Assembly (NCBI GenBank): GCA_023433505.1
Contig: JAEZCO010000021.1
Coordinates: 62,001-126,000 of the forward strand
DNA from: Bacillota bacterium
GTDB taxonomy: Bacteria; Bacillota; Clostridia; Acetivibrionales; DTU013
Direction: 5' to 3'
DNA: 64,000 nt
The notes beneath the pieces were generated by a model, which was not told the DNA's origin, ran no database searches, and saw nothing but the letters and a program-made list of their open reading frames with translations. Below are positions 60,048-64,000 of the stretch, piece after piece; position 1 is the stretch's first letter; every line of letters starts with the position of its first letter. Position numbers and translations under genes: made by a program.

Positions 60048-60803
60048 ATGAACTTTCTTAGTGCAATGGACTTATCCGCATTTCAATGGGCTTTACTGAT
60101 TGCCGCGGCTTTTTTGGTGGGGTTCTCAAAAACGGGGATCAACGGTTTGATGATGCTTGTCATCCCCATTCTGGCAAGTGTTTTCGGAGGAAAGGAATCT
60201 ACCGGCGTCATCCTGCCCATGTTGATTGCCGGAGATATCTTCGCTGTGTGGTATTACCACAGGCATGCAGATTGGAATAACATCAAAAAGCTGCTGCCAT
60301 GGTCATTAGCCGGAATAATCTCCGGCGCCGTCGTCGGCAATTATATCAACGATACCCAGTTTAAGGCTTTGATTGCAATCTTGGTTTTGATATGCCTGAT
60401 TATATTGATCTATATGGAGAAGAAGGGCGATAGCATTAAGGTTCCCGAGAAAACGTGGTTCTTCGCCTTAATGGGGGTAGCCTCCGGTTTTGCATCCATG
60501 ATCGGCAATGCGGCCGGCCCCATTTTCAGCATTTATCTCCTGTCCAAGGGCTTTAAGAAAAATGATTTTATGGGGACCAGCGCCTGGTTCTTTTTTCTGA
60601 TTAATTTGACCAAGCTCCCTTTTCAGGTCTTCTACTGGCATAATGTCACCGGCGGCAGGCTGCTGACCACGGGCATCATGCTTCCTGCCATTGCCGGAGG
60701 CGCGCTTCTGGGAGCTGTTGTCATCAAGAAAATCAATGAAAAGCCTTTCCGCTATATTGTACTGGCCATGACGGCTATCACTGCAGTAAGGCTTTTCATG
60801 TAA
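60048..60803 (+). CDS. TauE/SafE-family membrane permease
   Basis: 251 residues from the ATG at 60048, with about eight membrane segments (FQWALLIAAAFLVGFSKTGI, SLAGIISGAVVGNYI, ALIAILVLICLIILIYM). The GFSKTG and GNAAGPIFSIYLLSKGF motifs are typical of the sulfite/sulfoacetate exporter family TauE/SafE. The substrate is likely a small anion. The frame extends back to 59961, but the added Lys/Arg-rich leader lacks a good site. The gene converges on the isomerase operon with a 26-base gap. Confidence 0.85.
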   Translation: MNFLSAMDLSAFQWALLIAAAFLVGFSKTGINGLMMLVIPILASVFGGKESTGVILPMLIAGDIFAVWYYHRHADWNNIKKLLPWSLAGIISGAVVGNYINDTQFKALIAILVLICLIILIYMEKKGDSIKVPEKTWFFALMGVASGFASMIGNAAGPIFSIYLLSKGFKKNDFMGTSAWFFFLINLTKLPFQVFYWHNVTGGRLLTTGIMLPAIAGGALLGAVVIKKINEKPFRYIVLAMTAITAVRLFM

Positions 60804-60828
60804 AAAACTTGCTGTCGTATGGAATATT

Positions 60829-61773
60829 TCAGCCCAGCAATGCTTCTTCCCGTTCCCTGAAATACCTGGCTGTCTGCTGGACAAGCTTATCCAACTGGGC
60901 CTTGTCGGGCATGCCGTTCATTGCAGGATAGGGATCTCCCCCTGGACCCAGCGGTTCGGGAGTAACAAACCTGCCTGCCCTGTTATAGCCTATGAGATAC
61001 AAAGCCATTATAATTGTATCAAGGTCCAGGGAACCCTCCCCTAATGCACAGCGGTTACTGTCGGCCATATGAAGGTTTACCAGCATCTCGCCTGCATTCA
61101 CCAGGGCCTCACCGATATGGGACTCTTCTACCTGCATGTGGTAGACGTCTCCGTTAATATGCTTCACACCGGGATGATTTACCGCATTGATATAACTCTT
61201 GGCCTCTTCAAACGTGTGAATGAAGCTTGCTTCAGCAGAACGTATGGGCTCAATTGCAGCTTTTACACCATGCTTTGTAAACAGGTCGGCTACAATCTGC
61301 AAAGTTTCAACGCTGCGCTGGAATTCCGTTGAGTCATAAGGCTGCGGACGCCCAACCGCTCCGGGAACAACCAGTAGGTATGCCCCGCCTGCTTCTGCGG
61401 TAAATTCTATTTCTCTTTTCAAATAATCCAACGCTGCCTGTCGTTGAATCGCCCGGTTGCTGGAGAGGTCATTATCGGCGGAAAACATGCCGCAAACGCC
61501 GCCCACCTTTATGCCATAGCTGTCAAGGGTCTTCAAGGTTTCCTTTTTCTTGTAGCCAAGGTCCGGACCGTAATGATTTCCATGGAGCTCGATAAAATCA
61601 ATGCCAGCCTTGCTGAGGCGGTTTGCAGATTCTGCAAGGGACTCTATTCCAAAGCCCCAGTTGCTCCAGGAAAGATTGAGCTTTTGCTTCAGTTTTTCCG
61701 GGGAGTTCCTTTTCATTTCTTCAAAGGCAAGGCGGATCTTTTCATTTTTCACTTCATAATTTTGTTTTGTCAT
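60829..61773 (-). CDS. Sugar phosphate isomerase/epimerase (AP endonuclease 2-like barrel)
   Basis: About 314 residues, xylose-isomerase-like TIM barrel: SLAESANRLSKAGIDFIELH, GVCGMFSADNDLSSN, YLLVVPGAVGRPQPYDS, KAAIEPIRSAEASFIHTFEE, HINGDVYHMQVEESHIGEAL and VNLHMADSNRCALGEGSLDL. Metal-ligand Glu, Asp and His residues of the family are in place. GGAGATG lies 5 bases before the ATG at 61773. It follows the cupin-like gene across a 140-base gap with an inverted repeat, probably in one operon. Confidence 0.88.
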   Translation of the reverse strand: MTKQNYEVKNEKIRLAFEEMKRNSPEKLKQKLNLSWSNWGFGIESLAESANRLSKAGIDFIELHGNHYGPDLGYKKKETLKTLDSYGIKVGGVCGMFSADNDLSSNRAIQRQAALDYLKREIEFTAEAGGAYLLVVPGAVGRPQPYDSTEFQRSVETLQIVADLFTKHGVKAAIEPIRSAEASFIHTFEEAKSYINAVNHPGVKHINGDVYHMQVEESHIGEALVNAGEMLVNLHMADSNRCALGEGSLDLDTIIMALYLIGYNRAGRFVTPEPLGPGGDPYPAMNGMPDKAQLDKLVQQTARYFREREEALLG

Positions 61774-61798
61774 TTTCTCATCTCCAATCATAATTAGT

Positions 61799-61900
61799 GG
61801 AGTACCTGTGCAAATATAACTTCCCGTACAGGTTTCTGAAAATGTAGTCCATTACGGCCGGCATTTTTAAAAAAACGGGAAGTAACATTTGCAGTACTCC
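61799..61900. repeat. Imperfect inverted repeat carrying the GGAGTACTGCAAAT element
   Basis: GGAGTACCTGTGCAAATATA plus ACTTCCCGT (61799-61827) pairs with ACGGGAAGTAACATTTGCAG plus TACTCC (61875-61900). The same core occurs at 38579-38600. It sits between the isomerase and cupin genes and could stabilise or split their message. Confidence 0.7.
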
Positions 61901-61912
61901 TGAGTACCGGTG

Positions 61913-63124
61913 CTATCCCTCAACTGTCCTGGGCATATCCGGATGGTTGGGCCCGAAATGCTTCAGCATGACCAGAGGCTCCCACTTGCTTTCGTTCACG
62001 ATGGTCACACCTCTTTTTGCAGCCTGCTCGCTGACAAAGTATTCATCCGCGCTCATTTGCCCAAACCTCAGCATAATGGCGGCTTCGGCATCATAATTGC
62101 CGAATTTGCCGTGTCCCTGGACAAGGATACAGCCATAGGCGGCGTCATCCTTTACCACTGCCGATTTGCCGGGCATGACGGTCAATTCCTTCGCTCCGAT
62201 ATAATCGTTGGCATAGGCCACCCACTTTTCAATGTGGTTCTCGTCAGAGTGGCTGCAAGTGATGGGAGGTCTGTAATAATGCTTCTTGTAATTGGGATCC
62301 ACATTCTTTTCCCAGTCCATAAGACTCAGAACATAGTCTACATCCCGCTTCTTATCATCAGGACAGTTCTCCGTCAGAAATTCATAGGGATAAACCTCGT
62401 CGGCGGTTATGTTCTCATAAACGGAGTTTACATCACTGTTCCATTGTGGCTCATAGGTCAGATAGGAACCGGGAGCATGGACGACTCCGGGCGGAGTATA
62501 CCAGCCTGTGCCCAGTTCGATTCTATACGCCCTTGAAAGCTCTGTGATCCTTATATCACGCTTTTCATAATCCAGAAGCCTCTCTCTTACCTGTTCCCTG
62601 GTTACATCCGGATCAAAGCCGAAATAGGTATGCGGAAAGCTGCCGCCGTGATTGTTCAACTGCGGCGGATAATAGTAGGCTTCCGGCTTGCCAAGACGCC
62701 CCACCCTTGCCGCCGATTCAAAATCCAGGTGCAGGTGGTGAAAAAGCGGCTCTCCGTAATCGAAAAACTTGGAGTACATGGGCCATGTGCCGTACTTCTT
62801 TTTTAATTCCTCTCCGATGATTTCCGCCCCCAGCTCGTCAACAAAATCCTTCAAAGAAATCTTGTCTTGAAGGTCATTGCTGACTGCTACATAGCTCATG
62901 CCCTCGTCCGGCGGAGCCAGCTCTCCATTCATTGCCGGAATTACCGAGGAAAACCACCGCTCCTTGATGGCGCCTCTTTGGGTGCCCAATGCAAAATAAT
63001 CGTCAGGATGAAGGCGCAGCCTCCGGCCCGCCTTGGAGAAGCGTCTCGGCACAAATACGGGGATCAGCCGGAGGACGCCTCCTCCCTTTTCAAAAGATTC
63101 TCTGATAGCTGCTTGTTTGCTCAT
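61913..63124 (-). CDS. Cupin-fold sugar isomerase-like protein
   Basis: 403 residues, unrecognised family, but with features of phosphomannose-isomerase-like cupins: FGEPLFHHLHLDFESAA-like GEPLFHHLHLDFES and PPGVVHAPGSYLTYEPQW are metal-binding cupin segments, with GKSAVVKDDAAYGCILVQGH later. GGTGWYTPPG-type loops fit a mannose-6-phosphate isomerase active site. AAAGGAG precedes the ATG. It is the first gene of a two-gene operon with the epimerase-like protein, under a LacI-type operator. Sugar isomerisation is the best guess; substrate unknown. Confidence 0.65.
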   Translation of the reverse strand: MSKQAAIRESFEKGGGVLRLIPVFVPRRFSKAGRRLRLHPDDYFALGTQRGAIKERWFSSVIPAMNGELAPPDEGMSYVAVSNDLQDKISLKDFVDELGAEIIGEELKKKYGTWPMYSKFFDYGEPLFHHLHLDFESAARVGRLGKPEAYYYPPQLNNHGGSFPHTYFGFDPDVTREQVRERLLDYEKRDIRITELSRAYRIELGTGWYTPPGVVHAPGSYLTYEPQWNSDVNSVYENITADEVYPYEFLTENCPDDKKRDVDYVLSLMDWEKNVDPNYKKHYYRPPITCSHSDENHIEKWVAYANDYIGAKELTVMPGKSAVVKDDAAYGCILVQGHGKFGNYDAEAAIMLRFGQMSADEYFVSEQAAKRGVTIVNESKWEPLVMLKHFGPNHPDMPRTVEG

Positions 63125-63221
63125 TGAACCACTCCTTTCGCTTAGAAAATATATTTAATCCCATCTGGCGCTCCACAGGATAATTTCTGTATTGAAATAT
63201 TCCAAGGAGCACGACACTTTT

Positions 63222-63274
63222 TAGAAAAACGTTTTTCTACACTCCATAAACCTTCTTTGCTTTGATCTTGTCAA
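63222..63274 (-). promoter_or_regulatory. Promoter and LacI-type palindromic operator of the cupin operon
   Basis: TAGAAAAACGTTTTTCTA (63222-63239) is an 18-bp perfect palindrome with the AAACGTTT core. Upstream on the minus strand TTGACA (63269-63274), a 17-bp spacer and a weak GTTTAT (63246-63251) suggest a promoter just after the LacI stop codon. The operator would lie at about +1 to +18. Confidence 0.7.
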
Positions 63275-63277
63275 ATA

Positions 63278-64000
63278 TCACCACCCATAAAGGTCCCAGT
63301 TCTTATCTCCCTTTAAATCCGTAGACTGACGCACTATCAGGTTTATGGGGAGCTCGTGGCAGGCGGCCCCCGGCTCTTCATGCTCCATCTTCCTTATAAG
63401 AATCTCTACAGCGGCAACTCCCAGCTTGTATTTGGGAATGTTTATCGTCGTAAGGGACGGCTCTATGATGGAAGCCACAAAAGTATTGTCAAAGCCGACC
63501 ACTTTTATCTCTTCCGGAATCTTACGCCCATGCTCCTTGATTGCTTTGATGGCGCCGATAGCCATCTGGTCATTGGCTGCAAACACGCCATCAAACTCTT
63601 CCCCGTTGATCAGAAGCTGCTTGATGGTCTGATAGCCGCTAAGGGGAGAAAAATCACCTTCCAGGATGTGTTCATTCCCAAATTCCAGTCCCCTCTTGTG
63701 AAGCTCATCCCGCAACCCTTGCAATCTGTCCTTCACCATACACGAATTCAGCGGCCCGGTAATATGAACGAGCCTTTTACAGCCGCAATCCGTCAAATGC
63801 CTGGCTGCAAGCCTTCCCCCCTCCAGATTGTTGACCAGAACAGAGTCAATCCCATACTCATCCATTCTTCTTTCGAGGCTCACAACCGGTATCCTTTTCT
63901 TTGCATTGCCAAGGGAAGACAAGCTTTTAAAATATTCCACCTCGCCCATGTCCGCCACCGAATCGATAATGATGCCGTCCAGCCAGCTGCTTTCAAGCAT
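63278..64000 (-). CDS. LacI-family regulator, 5' truncated by window edge
   Basis: The open frame reaches base 64000, so the N-terminal helix-turn-helix lies outside the window. The visible 240 residues are the effector domain: DGIIIDSVADMGEVEYFKSL, GIDSVLVNNLEGGRLAARHL, GCKRLVHITGPLNSCMVKDR, EFDGVFAANDQMAIGAIKAI, VVGFDNTFVASIIEPSLTTI and NIPKYKLGVAAVEILIRKME. It is upstream of and co-directional with the cupin-isomerase operon and is the probable ligand of the adjacent palindrome, with autoregulation possible if a common promoter exists upstream. Confidence 0.93.
   Translation of the reverse strand: MLESSWLDGIIIDSVADMGEVEYFKSLSSLGNAKKRIPVVSLERRMDEYGIDSVLVNNLEGGRLAARHLTDCGCKRLVHITGPLNSCMVKDRLQGLRDELHKRGLEFGNEHILEGDFSPLSGYQTIKQLLINGEEFDGVFAANDQMAIGAIKAIKEHGRKIPEEIKVVGFDNTFVASIIEPSLTTINIPKYKLGVAAVEILIRKMEHEEPGAACHELPINLIVRQSTDLKGDKNWDLYGW

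Overview
The window looks like a piece of a Clostridia (low-to-mid GC Firmicute) chromosome. The signs are a CIRCE-controlled groES-groEL operon, a glycine T-box leader, a short HisG paired with HisZ, YesM/YesN-type two-component systems beside LplABC-type sugar importers, long-form HPF and strong GGAGG ribosome binding sites. The species cannot be named from sequence alone. The plant-polysaccharide gene content points to a saccharolytic, polymer-degrading anaerobe. No tRNA, rRNA, CRISPR array or prophage was seen.

Layout. 1-20.2 kb is a carbohydrate island. It holds a YesM/YesN pair (5' cut by the window edge), a GH172 (DUF2961) enzyme, a LacI regulator, a four-gene operon (solute-binding lipoprotein, two permeases, a large secreted clan GH-A-like glycosidase), and a second importer preceded by its own YesN/YesM pair. 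Neither importer encodes an ATPase. 20.2-29.2 kb holds a highly structured intergenic region, glycyl-tRNA synthetase with its T-box, an HTH-HipA-like fusion, an AraC regulator, a DUF6106-like membrane protein, groEL-groES and an AlbA_2-type ATP-binding protein. 29.2-38.4 kb is a complete-looking histidine operon, hisZ-G-D-C-B-(purC)-H-A-F-IE, with purC inserted. 38.6-45.2 kb has a HAD phosphatase and a catabolic cluster (UroD-like protein, GDSL hydrolase, nucleoside hydrolase, two AraC regulators). 45.4-50.2 kb has PcrA helicase interrupted by a 361-residue intein, HPF, a cluster of DnaA-box-like 9-mers and a zinc-ribbon protein. 50.8-56.2 kb is a plus-strand pyruvate-dehydrogenase-type operon (FMN split-barrel protein, E1 alpha, E1 beta, E2, E3). 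56.4-58.7 kb has a decayed IS256 transposase and an MFS transporter behind a leader with two tiny ORFs. 59-64 kb has small and uncharacterised proteins, a TauE/SafE permease, and a sugar isomerase/cupin pair under a LacI-type operator next to a truncated LacI gene.

How the parts connect. The GH172 gene and the LplABC-glycosidase operon carry the same 14-bp operator (CTAAAACGTTTTTG) just downstream of near-identical sigma-A promoters. They therefore probably form one regulon, most simply controlled by the LacI protein at 4786-5838. A related 18-bp perfect palindrome sits before the isomerase/cupin operon at 63.2 kb. Transcription is mostly leftward left of about 50.2 kb and rightward from 50.8 to 58.7 kb. 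The DnaA-box-like cluster and an AT-rich stretch lie at this switch, so a replication-origin or DnaA-binding role is worth testing.

The most unusual observations are the PcrA intein with a GIY-YIG-like insert, the DnaA-box cluster, the leader upstream of the MFS transporter, and a 166-bp cruciform-like element at 20.56-20.72 kb. All family assignments come from reading translated sequence and remembered family motifs; no database search was run.
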